Shown here: piece after piece, positions 7,796 through 15,992 of the stretch
How positions within the stretch are numbered: position 1 is the stretch's first letter
How the letters are laid out: the number at the start of each line of letters is the position of its first letter
Assembly (NCBI RefSeq): GCF_011065935.2
Contig: NZ_JAAMNH020000001.1
Span: forward strand, 5,043,001-5,107,000
Length of the DNA stretch: 64,000 bases
Direction of reading: 5' to 3'
Origin: Clostridium estertheticum
Lineage (GTDB): Bacteria > Bacillota > Clostridia > Clostridiales > Clostridiaceae
Position numbers and translations under genes: made by a program
The notes under the pieces: model-generated
The model's database searches: none
Seen by the model: only the letters and a program-made list of their open reading frames with translations
Told to the model about the DNA's origin: nothing

Positions 7796-8956
7796 TTATT
7801 TTTTTGCTTTAAAAATACAGGCTTTTGTTGTTATTGATATATTTCCTTTCTCTTTAATATAATCTTCTACATACTTTATAAACTCCTGCTTTTTCTCTCT
7901 TACAAGTAAAGAACTTCCTTTTATAGTAGAAGCTTTATAAGATACTACATGCTCAGCATTATCTACTACTATCTTACCTTCAAGAATATCCACGTTGACC
8001 TCACCGAAATATTCTTTTAGCAATGGCTGTCCACCCTCTAAATCAAACCTATCGCACATTCCATTATTATGCAATCCCAGACCACAATCAAAGTTTTTTA
8101 GAAGTTCATTTAGTTCAGCCATAGATTCACGTGAGTTAGTAGTTGCATAAAATAAGCCACCTTTAACAAGAACTCTTTTTATTTCAGATATGGCCTTTCT
8201 AATGTCTGGTACAAAATAAAGCATATGTCGTGCAATGACTACATCAAAGCTTTCATCTTCATAAGGAATATCTTGTGCATTAATCTCCTCATATAAAAAA
8301 TTATTACCTATTTGTTCTAATTTGTTTTTTGTACCAATTAACATACCTTTAGAAAAATCTGATAAAGTTATTGTCCATCCATCATTTATATTATGACTAT
8401 TTTTACTCCACAACTCCCCTGTTCCACATCCGAGTTCCAGTATCCTTGATTTAGTTGGAAATTGCATTTGATTAAAGCACCAGGTATTCCAATCTGTCTT
8501 GTTAATATTACAGCTATGGAGATTACCCCTTAAATTAAAATTTTCATCAGTCTTATACTGCTCTATTACCTTATTTTCCATATTAGTTATCTTGATAATA
8601 TCAATGAGTTTATCAACCTCTAAGAATCCATTTTTTTTTATTTGGTTCTCGGCTTTATTAAAGACAGTTATAACTGATTCTATATGTTTTTTCTTTTCTT
8701 CTAAAGCTTTCTTTTGAATACTAATCATACTTTCTAAATTTGATTCTGTTTTATATAAAATATGACTTATCTCAATTAATGGTAGACCAATAAATTTTAA
8801 AGTAGTAATTTGTTGCAGTCTCAGAAAATCATCTTCACAATAAATTCTATATCCGCAATCAGTTTTTTGTGACGGTTTCAGTAATCCAATTTTATCATAA
8901 TGTAGTAACGTCTTTACAGTTACCCCTGCTCTTTTAGCAAACTCGCTGATTTTCAA
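7796..8956 (-). CDS. MerR regulator fused to SAM methyltransferase
   Basis: 386 residues. The start is taken as TTG 8956 because GGGAGGT sits 6 nt upstream; another in-frame TTG at 8974 overlaps that site. Residues 1-70 are a MerR-type winged helix (KISEFAKRAGVTVKTLLHYD, GYRIY, LIEISHIL), followed by a coiled coil. From about 170 there is a class I methyltransferase with motif I ILELGCGTGELW (about 173-184), then DVVIARHMLYFVPD. The promoter at 8979-9009 has a 19-bp spacer holding a dyad, as in MerR-activated promoters, so it probably controls itself. The substrate or inducer is unknown; a likely reading is a sensor that modifies its own effector. Confidence 0.85.
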   Translation of the reverse strand: MKISEFAKRAGVTVKTLLHYDKIGLLKPSQKTDCGYRIYCEDDFLRLQQITTLKFIGLPLIEISHILYKTESNLESMISIQKKALEEKKKHIESVITVFNKAENQIKKNGFLEVDKLIDIIKITNMENKVIEQYKTDENFNLRGNLHSCNINKTDWNTWCFNQMQFPTKSRILELGCGTGELWSKNSHNINDGWTITLSDFSKGMLIGTKNKLEQIGNNFLYEEINAQDIPYEDESFDVVIARHMLYFVPDIRKAISEIKRVLVKGGLFYATTNSRESMAELNELLKNFDCGLGLHNNGMCDRFDLEGGQPLLKEYFGEVNVDILEGKIVVDNAEHVVSYKASTIKGSSLLVREKKQEFIKYVEDYIKEKGNISITTKACIFKAKK

Positions 8957-8978
8957 GATATTACCTCCCTTCAAGGGT

Positions 8979-9009
8979 ATTATAATCTCTAACCTTAGGG
9001 TGGAGTCAA
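8979..9009 (-). promoter_or_regulatory. MerR-type promoter with 19-bp spacer and operator dyad
   Basis: -35 TTGACT (9009-9004), 19-bp spacer, -10 TATAAT (8984-8979). The segment from the end of the -35 through the spacer reads CTCCACCCTAAGGTTAGAG, a dyad CTC-A-CCT/AGG-T-GAG. A 19-bp spacer with a central dyad is the hallmark of MerR-family activation, and the gene directly downstream encodes a MerR protein. Confidence 0.8.
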
Positions 9010-9060
9010 TATTAGTTTTTGATATTTTGGCAATTATTTTAGATAAAGATATTATTCATA

Positions 9061-9849
9061 CTATAAATAGTCTTTAAGCTTATCTACTGACTGTTTAAGC
9101 CCCTTAATAGTCTTTACTTCAAGAACTACACGACACTTATGTTCTCTCGCAAGAAAAATTCTTTCCCTTATATTAATTTCTCCTATTCCTAAAGGAAGAT
9201 GATTTTCTCCACCATTTCCATCGTGAACGTGCATGTGATAAAGCCTATCTATATGCCTATTTATAAATGGTTCATCAATACCATTAACACTATGACTATG
9301 ACCAATATCAAAGGTTAATGCAAACACATTGCTTTTTAACAAAAGGTCTATACCTTCGATTGCAAATTCTTTATACCCATTACAATTTTCAACACATATT
9401 TTGATATTGCTGTCACCTATGGCTTTTTTACACATATTCCTAAACTCTTTTAACTTAGTCAAGTAAATATCTTTGTATTGATTAAATAAAAATATCTTTT
9501 CATTTGGCAAAGTAAAATAAACTCCATTTGACATGTGCATATTAAGAACAGGAATTTTCAATTGTTTAGAAATATCAATAGTATCCAAGACAGTTTTTAC
9601 ATATGCTTTTGCTATCCCATTGTTAAAATCACAAATACTAATGTTTTCATCAAGATGAATTGTAAAATAAATATTCTCCTTTTCACAAATTGATTTGAGC
9701 TTTTGAACATCTATATTTTCAATTTGATATTGAGGTAAATTCATATTTAATTCGATGAAATCTAAACCAAGCTCTTTGCATAATTTAACACAGCTTTCAA
9801 TGCTGTTAGTCTCAATAAGTGTTGGCATACCAAAATCAATTGTTTTCAT
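9061..9849 (-). CDS. Xylose isomerase-like TIM-barrel protein
   Basis: 262 residues with the pattern of the sugar phosphate isomerase/epimerase (AP endonuclease 2-like) family: FIELNMNLPQY near the start, HLDEN, LNMHMSNG, CVENCNGYKEF, LTFDIGHSHSVNG, HMHVHDGNGGENHLPLG and a final VVLEVKTI. The His, Glu and Asp residues of the metal site are present in these blocks. It probably isomerises or cleaves a sugar-like substrate; no pathway partner is nearby. Start ATG 9849 follows GGAGGAG. Confidence 0.8.
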   Translation of the reverse strand: MKTIDFGMPTLIETNSIESCVKLCKELGLDFIELNMNLPQYQIENIDVQKLKSICEKENIYFTIHLDENISICDFNNGIAKAYVKTVLDTIDISKQLKIPVLNMHMSNGVYFTLPNEKIFLFNQYKDIYLTKLKEFRNMCKKAIGDSNIKICVENCNGYKEFAIEGIDLLLKSNVFALTFDIGHSHSVNGIDEPFINRHIDRLYHMHVHDGNGGENHLPLGIGEINIRERIFLAREHKCRVVLEVKTIKGLKQSVDKLKDYL

Positions 9850-9866
9850 AGTATCTCCTCCAAAGA

Positions 9867-10226
9867 TTATGCTCCTAACCTTGATATATAAATTCCCTTC
9901 ATAAACTTGTAATTATTATGAACTCTATATATCATTTCTTTTTCATTATCAGTACAACCAATCAGTATTTTGATTTCAGAATCTTTTTTCAACAAATCCA
10001 CGATACATATAATCCCATCAATTTCATGTTTTTTATCTGTTCCACGCCATATGTCAATTCCACCACCATCCATAGACGTTGTATTCTTTAAATATCCATA
10101 ATCAACTTCATATATCATATCAGGCCATTTAGGGTCTCTTGAACCTTTTGGTCTATCTATTACTATTTCAGAATCACCTACTAAATCATCTAACATACTC
10201 CAAAATTCTTTATTATTATAATCCAA
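9867..10226 (-). CDS. Inorganic pyrophosphatase-like protein
   Basis: 119 residues. The segment IVIDRPKGSRDPKWPDMIYE, then VDYGYLKNT, then DGGGIDIWRG, resembles the core of family I inorganic pyrophosphatases (DYGY and D-G-ID-W elements), and VDLLKKDSEIKILIGCTDNE follows. It is shorter than a full Ppa (about 170-180 residues) and lacks part of the acidic site, so a diverged or different substrate specificity is possible. Good ribosome site (GGAGGAT). Independent unit in the run, 18 nt from the sugar isomerase gene. Confidence 0.6.
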   Translation of the reverse strand: MDYNNKEFWSMLDDLVGDSEIVIDRPKGSRDPKWPDMIYEVDYGYLKNTTSMDGGGIDIWRGTDKKHEIDGIICIVDLLKKDSEIKILIGCTDNEKEMIYRVHNNYKFMKGIYISRLGA

Positions 10227-10307
10227 TATCTATCCTCCATCCATTGTAATTAATCTTGACCACATTCTGTAAGGTTGTAACAATCTCCAAATCATGTTTA
10301 TTTGCCC

Positions 10308-10330
10308 TTTATGAAGAATGGGGATTAATT
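10308..10330 (-). repeat. Intergenic 3'-adjacent repeat, copy 5
   Basis: In gene orientation TTAATCCCCATTCTTCATAA, overlapping or touching the stop codon of the adenosine deaminase-like gene. Nearly the same as the corresponding part of copy 1. Confidence 0.5.
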
Positions 10331-11271
10331 TATGTATTAAAAACTACTGATAGCCCATTTTCTCTTATTTCATTTAGTTCAGTTGCATTAAACAAACCTG
10401 CATTATAAAGGTTAAAAAATTCCTGAGAAACACTCTGGTCAAAAATAAGCATATCATCAGTATTTATAGTTACTTTAATACCATTATCATATAGTTTTCT
10501 AATAGGATGAACCTTATAACTTTCAACCCTGCTAAGTAAGATATTACTTGTGGGACATATATTAAGCTGTATTTTATTATCACATAACCATCTCATAATG
10601 CTCTGAGAATTTGCGGCCGCTATTCCATGCTGTATCTGGTCAAGTTCTAATTCTTCTACAGCCTCTCTGACTAATTCAGCAGTCCCAAATTCACCCACGT
10701 GTGCTTTTAAAATTAATCCTTTTTCTTTAGCTTTTCTAAATACTTTTTTTAAAGTAGGGACTGCAAATTCATCTCCATACATGTCAATTGATTTAAAGTA
10801 ATCCTGAGCCAAAAATTGTTCTAACCCCTCATTCATTTCACCAATAGGTGTAAATGTACTCAATGCGATTTCTGGCATAAAAATAACATCAGGAGCAAAA
10901 CTTTGGTGAATTCTTTTTAAAGCTTGTACCATATTCTCCACAGAGTTTCCATATTCAGAAGCTTCACCAATACCGAAACTCATATTAAGTACCTTAACAC
11001 CATCCATCTTTGCCTGTACAAAAGTTGCTTCTATTAGCTTTTCATAACCTAACGTTCCTTTTATCAAGAATTTAATATTTTGTCTAAACCACTGTTGCAT
11101 ATCATTAAGTGTTTTAAACTTAGGTGGCTTAGCTATACTTATATCCGCCCATTCTTCAATGTATCTTTTGTTGCCTCCTATTGAGCCATGATTGTGTAAA
11201 TCCCCTTTTGGTATTTTTCTCATTTCATCTAAATCGTTACTCTCTAACGCTTTAATGAATTTTTCTTTCAT
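10330..11271 (-). CDS. Adenosine deaminase-family hydrolase
   Basis: 313 residues. Metal-binding HNH at 26-28 (PKGDLHNHGSIGG), KAHVGEFGT and IQHGIA in the middle, and ICPTSN with NTDDMLIFD near the end: the full set of ADA/AMP-deaminase motifs. It would hydrolytically deaminate adenosine or a related purine or pterin. Slightly shorter at the C-terminus than typical Add (about 330-340). Start ATG 11271 behind GGGGG. The next gene upstream is a Nudix hydrolase, so a nucleotide-salvage or house-cleaning theme is possible. Confidence 0.85.
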   Translation of the reverse strand: MKEKFIKALESNDLDEMRKIPKGDLHNHGSIGGNKRYIEEWADISIAKPPKFKTLNDMQQWFRQNIKFLIKGTLGYEKLIEATFVQAKMDGVKVLNMSFGIGEASEYGNSVENMVQALKRIHQSFAPDVIFMPEIALSTFTPIGEMNEGLEQFLAQDYFKSIDMYGDEFAVPTLKKVFRKAKEKGLILKAHVGEFGTAELVREAVEELELDQIQHGIAAANSQSIMRWLCDNKIQLNICPTSNILLSRVESYKVHPIRKLYDNGIKVTINTDDMLIFDQSVSQEFFNLYNAGLFNATELNEIRENGLSVVFNT

Positions 11272-11314
11272 GTTACACCCCCTAACATTAACTATATTAA
11301 AATACTATACTAAA

Positions 11315-11773
11315 CTAACCTTTAAACTTTAGAGCCTCTGAAACTGCCCATGCTTGATGTTCTAAAAATAAGCACTTAATACAATTACCACTTTCAATCC
11401 ATAATAGCTGATGGTCTTCTTCAATTTTATTGCTTGTCTTGCTTTCCAAATTCACAAAATAAAAGTAACCTATACCATGTAAATACTGATTTATCTTAGA
11501 TAAATGATACAAGGAAGCCTTCCCAATATTTCTCCCTATTTTAATTTTATATCCTGTCTCTTCGATAAACTCTCTTTCAAGACATTCTCTATGTGTTTCT
11601 TCATCCTCAATTCCACCGCCAGGTAAAAAATACCCTGTTGGTGTTTTTATCGTAGCAATTTTACCTTCATCATTAATCACTATCCCATATACAGCCCCTC
11701 TATCAATGTAATTTACATCATTAAGTTTTTCACCAAATACTTTTTCATCATCATTATCAACATTTTTAGGCAT
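11315..11773 (-). CDS. Nudix hydrolase
   Basis: 152 residues, ATG 11773 with GGAGG upstream. The Nudix box lies in the segment LPGGGIEDEETHRECLEREF then IEETGY, with the catalytic REFIEETG core. The preceding AVYGIVINDEGKIATIKTPT is the usual first beta strand. Resembles ADP-ribose/8-oxo-dGTP type house-cleaning enzymes; substrate unknown. First gene of the compact cassette-like run (in transcription order). Confidence 0.85.
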   Translation of the reverse strand: MPKNVDNDDEKVFGEKLNDVNYIDRGAVYGIVINDEGKIATIKTPTGYFLPGGGIEDEETHRECLEREFIEETGYKIKIGRNIGKASLYHLSKINQYLHGIGYFYFVNLESKTSNKIEEDHQLLWIESGNCIKCLFLEHQAWAVSEALKFKG

Positions 11774-11943
11774 ATTTATCCCTCCTATTTAAAAAACAAA
11801 TTGTTTTATTCAATTTATAACATCAATTCCAAATCTTTTAATTATTATACCATTTATTCCAATTAAGCTCTATATTTACATAAAACATATATTTAACTAT
11901 ATATAATTATGTTTTTTTTCGTTTATTTCTAACTAATAGCGAT

Positions 11944-11974
11944 AAAAAAATACCCTGGATTGTCCAGAGTACGA
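11944..11974 (-). terminator. Terminator after the 70-aa membrane protein gene
   Basis: TACTCTGGA/TCCAGGGTA stem (one mismatch) followed on the minus strand by seven U. Confidence 0.8.
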
Positions 11975-12045
11975 ATCATTCTTCTTTTTACGTTCTTTAT
12001 AATATCAACCTTTTATATATAGTAGTTTTCACCTGTACCCATTAT

Positions 12046-12258
12046 TTAATCTAAATACTTTTTAAAGTGCTTTCCTAATAGCAATGAACACAGAAAAAAG
12101 CTAAACATCTCAACTGGAAATATAATCATATCAGTTTGTTTAGACATAATCCCTTTAAAAACTAATAAACAACATAAAAACAATGCTATATTTGATATAA
12201 TTACAAATATAAATCCTATCCACCCAATAATCTTTAATAATATCTCCCTCTTATTCAT
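12046..12258 (-). CDS. Small membrane protein, unknown
   Basis: 70 residues with two hydrophobic segments (about 9-33 and 40-62) and basic ends (MNKREILLK..., KHFKKYLD). Start ATG 12258. Unrecognised family. A terminator follows about 70 nt behind the stop. Confidence 0.55.
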   Translation of the reverse strand: MNKREILLKIIGWIGFIFVIISNIALFLCCLLVFKGIMSKQTDMIIFPVEMFSFFLCSLLLGKHFKKYLD

Positions 12259-12336
12259 CTTAATCTCCTACTACCACCTTAGTTTTGTGACTAATTAAAC
12301 TTTCCTACATTATTACCATTCATTAATCTTGTCCTT

Positions 12337-12669
12337 TTAGTCCGCTCTTTTACCTTCCTCAAATTTCTTCCTGAATTCTGAAATATAGCCTTTCCATTTT
12401 TCTTCCGCAAATCCGACTATGCTATATATCTCGTCATTTGTAAGATTCGTATTTGAAAACAGTTTACTGCAAATTCTTGCCTTTACAATAAGACTTTCAT
12501 CACTTCTGCCATACATTTCTCCTTTTTCATATCCTTTTTTGAAAGAACTTGTGATTATATCCGTAAAATTATCGTTAACAATTTCCATAACTTTTGAAAT
12601 CTGCTTTTGCAAGTTGTAGCTGTTCTCTTTGTTATAGTTCCAAACATCATAAACACTGTTGTCATCCAT
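12337..12669 (-). CDS. Hypothetical protein
   Basis: 110 residues from ATG 12669, chosen because AAAGGAG lies 11 nt upstream; a TTG reading at 12690 would place its start in front of that site. The middle FKKGYEKGEMYGRSDES and the C-terminal helix-turn-like LTNDEIYSIVGFAEEKW recall the tails of Rpn/PD-(D/E)XK transposase-like proteins, but the nuclease domain itself is absent. Family uncertain. It lies directly behind the DUF4160-DUF2442 pair with a gap of 26 nt, so probably one operon. Confidence 0.5.
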   Translation of the reverse strand: MDDNSVYDVWNYNKENSYNLQKQISKVMEIVNDNFTDIITSSFKKGYEKGEMYGRSDESLIVKARICSKLFSNTNLTNDEIYSIVGFAEEKWKGYISEFRKKFEEGKRAD

Positions 12670-12695
12670 ATTCTTATTTTCTCCTTTCAACTTTG

Positions 12696-12980
12696 CTACC
12701 CATTAGTCCTAATAATGGATTTGATAGTATCGTCCTTTTCTCCTTTAATATAAAGGGTATCTGCACCAATTCCTGACCCATTTTGCCATACAATTTCATC
12801 CATTGCATCCACGTATACCTTGTCAAATTTCTCTTTACTTTTCAATTCTTTAAATAATCCATATTTTAAATAAGGTTTCATGTCGAATCTTTTGACCTCT
12901 CCATCTGTAAAATAAATCAATAACATATAATTTTCTTCTACTACAGCACATTCAACACTAACAATTTTTAATTTTCTCAT
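12696..12980 (-). CDS. DUF2442-like protein
   Basis: 94 residues. Pattern of DUF2442: a short beta-rich protein with YFTDGEVKRFDMKPYL, then LFKELKSKEKFDKVYVD, then IVWQNGSGIGADTLY. Members are typically encoded next to a DUF4160 protein, as here (gap 14 nt), and the pair is regarded as a candidate toxin-antitoxin-like module. Good ribosome site GAGGAAT before ATG 12980. Confidence 0.75.
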   Translation of the reverse strand: MRKLKIVSVECAVVEENYMLLIYFTDGEVKRFDMKPYLKYGLFKELKSKEKFDKVYVDAMDEIVWQNGSGIGADTLYIKGEKDDTIKSIIRTNG

Positions 12981-12994
12981 TTTTATTCCTCGCT

Positions 12995-13276
12995 TTACAA
13001 TCTGAATTTTGGATTTATACTATATATTTCTTTTCCAATTACAGCCCTGTTCCAGTTTGCAATTAGCTCTTCCTGATGAATCATAATCCATGTTTGTATT
13101 AGTTTTAGAGTATATTGGTCAATATTCCCTGCTATAATCGTTTTGCTTAAAATAGAAATTGATGCCTTTTGGTCTGTGTTTAAAATTTTGACATGAAAAT
13201 GCGGGTCTATATGCCTATCTGTATCAAAATGTTTCATATAAATAACTGTATAATCAATTGCGAATAGTTTTCCCAT
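12995..13276 (-). CDS. DUF4160-like protein
   Basis: 93 residues. The motif DRHIDPHFHVKI followed by a central beta hairpin and QTWIMIHQEELIANWNRA is diagnostic of DUF4160. It lies first in a tight pair with DUF2442 on the same strand. Molecular activity is not established; the pairing suggests a two-component stabilisation or toxin-antitoxin role. Start ATG 13276 has a GGGAG upstream. Confidence 0.8.
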   Translation of the reverse strand: MGKLFAIDYTVIYMKHFDTDRHIDPHFHVKILNTDQKASISILSKTIIAGNIDQYTLKLIQTWIMIHQEELIANWNRAVIGKEIYSINPKFRL

Positions 13277-13361
13277 AAATTTCTCCCATCCTAATTTTTT
13301 CTTTAATTAAATATAATCTTCTTATTAGCCCTCTATTATGTAGCATAACCTTATTTACACC

Positions 13362-13571
13362 TTAGCTATTATATATTTGATAGTATCCCCGAAGAAGTCT
13401 TAGGACTAACTCATGTGATTTTAGAAGTCCATTTGGGCATGTGGTTTTCTTTCTTTTTTCTGCAAATTTTATCTTATCCTTATCTCTTATGTCTACCATA
13501 ATTATTATCCACCTTCCGTTAAACTTAGAACTCTGTGTATTGTATATTTCCGCTTCTTCATCATTAATCAA
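13362..13571 (-). CDS. Hypothetical protein, start uncertain
   Basis: 69 residues if TTG 13571 is used (GGAGGG about 14 nt upstream). A better-spaced ATG at 13499, behind AAGGTGG, would give 45 residues beginning MVDIRDKDKIKFAEKRKKTT. Basic, no recognised family. Follows the Asn-tract protein gene by 22 nt on the same strand. Confidence 0.4.
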   Translation of the reverse strand: MINDEEAEIYNTQSSKFNGRWIIIMVDIRDKDKIKFAEKRKKTTCPNGLLKSHELVLRLLRGYYQIYNS

Positions 13572-13593
13572 GTCACAGTTATAGCCCTCCTAT

Positions 13594-13977
<384 letters not shown>

Positions 13978-14116
13978 TTTACTATCCCCTTCTTTTTATA
14001 ATTTTTTATTAAATTAGTTTAACTCCCTATTAATACTGTTCTTGCCTACCTTCCTTCTTAGACCTTATTTAATCTCAACACAATATTTATATATAATGTT
14101 GACTACATAACAATAA

Positions 14117-14160
14117 GAAAAATGCACAGATAGCTTTTAATTGCTATCTGTGCATTTTTT
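14117..14160. terminator. Bidirectional terminator
   Basis: Perfect 16-bp stem (14119-14134 with 14143-14158) flanked by A and T runs, usable in both directions. It overlaps the 3' end of the 35-codon ORF on the minus strand. Confidence 0.85.
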
Positions 14161-14244
14161 ATATTTATACATATTTAGTTTTCCATTTAAATGTTTCTTT
14201 TGTATTCCTAAAGTAATACTTAGGGTTTTAATCATCTTAACCAT
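14137..14244 (-). CDS. Short peptide gene, 35 aa
   Basis: ATG 14244 is preceded by AGGAGG at ideal distance. The product starts MVKMIKTLSITLGIQKKHLN and ends YKYKKCTDSN, containing one cysteine. The last codons and the stop lie inside the terminator stem at 14119-14158, so translation to the end could affect termination. No family recognised; it could be a leader or signalling peptide or a small basic protein. Confidence 0.4.
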   Translation of the reverse strand: MVKMIKTLSITLGIQKKHLNGKLNMYKYKKCTDSN

Positions 14245-14369
14245 GATTGCCTCCTAAAAGTTATTAATGGTATTTATATATCTTTCCACAATTTATTATA
14301 GCACATCAATCATCTAAAAAGATTACATCTAATCAATATAATGTATTTTTGTCATAGTCGCACCTATTT

Positions 14370-14414
14370 GCCCTTTATAGCACTTTCTTCAACAGGGTTA
14401 GTGCTATAAAGGGC
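14370..14414. repeat. Inverted repeat, candidate parC centromere/operator
   Basis: 15-bp perfect inverted repeat GCCCTTTATAGCACT/AGTGCTATAAAGGGC with a 15-nt spacer. A third TAGCAC follows at about 14421. Located directly upstream of parM-parR, where ParR-binding parC repeats and the autoregulated promoter normally lie. Confidence 0.55.
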
Positions 14415-14476
14415 TATATAATAGCACCTGACTGTATATTATAAATAAAATAAACTAATGGAGGAAGAAGTAAATT

Positions 14477-15460
14477 ATGAATGATATATTAGTATCAATA
14501 GATACAGGGAAAAGCAGTACAAAGTCTGTAATTAAGGTGAATGGAGTTATAGTAAAGGATATATTTAGAACGAAAGTACAAGAAATAAATAATATGGGTG
14601 TCGAGCTTACTAAAAACTCTTACTACATAGAATTCGGAGGTAAATCATACTTAATTGGAGACATGCTTAGCGAGGATAAATGTGACTATAATATCAGCAA
14701 GACATCAATCAATCACCAACTTTGTATCTATTTAGCAATAGCAAAGATTATTGACCAAAGTGGAGCTATGGCTCTTGGTGTTCCTAATGTTTATTTAGCA
14801 TTAAACGTACCTATAAATATTTATAAGAATAAAACACTTAAACAGGAGTACACTGAACTAATACAACGAGCAGGTCAAGTAATTCCAATGAAAGTAAATG
14901 GTAGGTCATACGTATTTAAAATAAATTTAGTATTACCTCTCCCAGAAGCTACAGCTTCAATATATTCAAATATATCTAACTTTAGAGATAAAAAAGCTAC
15001 TATTATAGATTGTGGTTCATTAAATACAAGTTATTGCACATTTAATAGCTTAGTTCCATTACTTGAATCAATGGTTATAGCTAACTCTGGTATCAATGTT
15101 TTAAGGTCAACAATCGCTGAAAGACTAACTACATTTTGCGGTACATTGGTATCTAATGATGATACAGAAGAAACCCTTAAAAATGGCTATTTATACGTTG
15201 ATGGAGCTAAAGTAGAAGAAAGTAAGGCAATACTTGAAGGATTAATTAGAGAACATGTTCTTGAAATATTCAACTATGCTAAGAGTAGAGGTATAAGTTT
15301 CAATAATACAACAGTGATTTTTACTGGTGGCGGTACTATTCTCTTGAAAAAATACATACTCGAAATTTATCCAAATGCTATTTTTGAGAAAGACCCTCAG
15401 TATGCTAACGTCCTTAGTTATTTTAGTGTATTGGAGATTAAATATAATGGCAAAAAATAA
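14477..15460 (+). CDS. parM: ParM-like actin-family ATPase
   Basis: 327 residues, ATG 14477 with GGAGGAAG upstream. Actin-fold phosphate and connect motifs are visible: ILVSIDTGKSSTKSVIK at the N-terminus, KATIIDCGSLNTSYC in the middle, and IFTGGGTILLKKYI near the C-terminus. It resembles ParM/Alp proteins that polymerise to push plasmid copies apart. The next gene overlaps its end and encodes a ParR-like adaptor, and an inverted repeat lies upstream: the complete architecture of a type II partition system. First plus-strand gene after a long minus-strand run. Confidence 0.85.
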   Translation: MNDILVSIDTGKSSTKSVIKVNGVIVKDIFRTKVQEINNMGVELTKNSYYIEFGGKSYLIGDMLSEDKCDYNISKTSINHQLCIYLAIAKIIDQSGAMALGVPNVYLALNVPINIYKNKTLKQEYTELIQRAGQVIPMKVNGRSYVFKINLVLPLPEATASIYSNISNFRDKKATIIDCGSLNTSYCTFNSLVPLLESMVIANSGINVLRSTIAERLTTFCGTLVSNDDTEETLKNGYLYVDGAKVEESKAILEGLIREHVLEIFNYAKSRGISFNNTTVIFTGGGTILLKKYILEIYPNAIFEKDPQYANVLSYFSVLEIKYNGKK

Positions 15461-15728
15461 AATATCCGTTAGTTTTTCTAAGAGGAATTCGGATTTATAC
15501 ACACTTCTTAAAAATAAAGATAATGGTAGTAATTATATATGCAACTTGATAAGAAGCGATATGGATAAATATTGTGATGATATTGATTTTGAATCTAAAA
15601 TAGAACAGACGCTTGAAAAACTCTTGAAAGACAAGCAGTTAATCTATAATAGTTCAGATAAGCTCTCTGGGAATATGGAAAACAAGCCTACGAGTGAAGA
15701 TGTGGATTTAATACTGAATCTTTTCTAA
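15447..15728 (+). CDS. parR: ParR-like DNA-binding adaptor
   Basis: 93 residues from ATG 15447, which overlaps the last codons of parM (GGAG about 11 nt upstream). The N-terminus ISVSFSKRNSDLYTLLKNK then GSNYICNLIRSDM fits the ribbon-helix-helix fold of ParR proteins. The acidic C-terminal tail (TSEDVDLILNLF) is suited to binding ParM filament ends. Translational coupling to parM and the terminator directly behind support a two-gene operon. Identification rests on context plus pattern. Confidence 0.75.
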   Translation: MAKNKISVSFSKRNSDLYTLLKNKDNGSNYICNLIRSDMDKYCDDIDFESKIEQTLEKLLKDKQLIYNSSDKLSGNMENKPTSEDVDLILNLF

Positions 15729-15741
15729 CCTAAACTTAAAT

Positions 15742-15784
15742 AAGCAAATTGCATTTATTATATTTGCAATTTGCTTGTTTTTTA
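15742..15784 (+). terminator. Terminator of the parMR operon
   Basis: AAGCAAATTGCA/TGCAATTTGCTT stem followed by GTTTTTTT on the plus strand. Confidence 0.85.
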
Positions 15785-15992
15785 TGTATACCCATTTACC
15801 TAAATTCGCTATAACTTCTCTACATAGACACTTCTACTTTATAGATACCAAAATTGCTACATACAACGGTAGAGAATCAATTTTAAGATGATTTTATACC
15901 AAATACTTGAACCTTATGTTATATATAATATATAATTAAACTATAATTTAAGCCACAATTGTAAATTATTACGGTGCATGGAGGGATAAGAC

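Noticed and set aside
2060..11773. True integron array
   Set aside because: No integrase gene and no attC core sites (GTTRRRY/RYYYAAC) are seen; only the position and orientation of the repeats are cassette-like.
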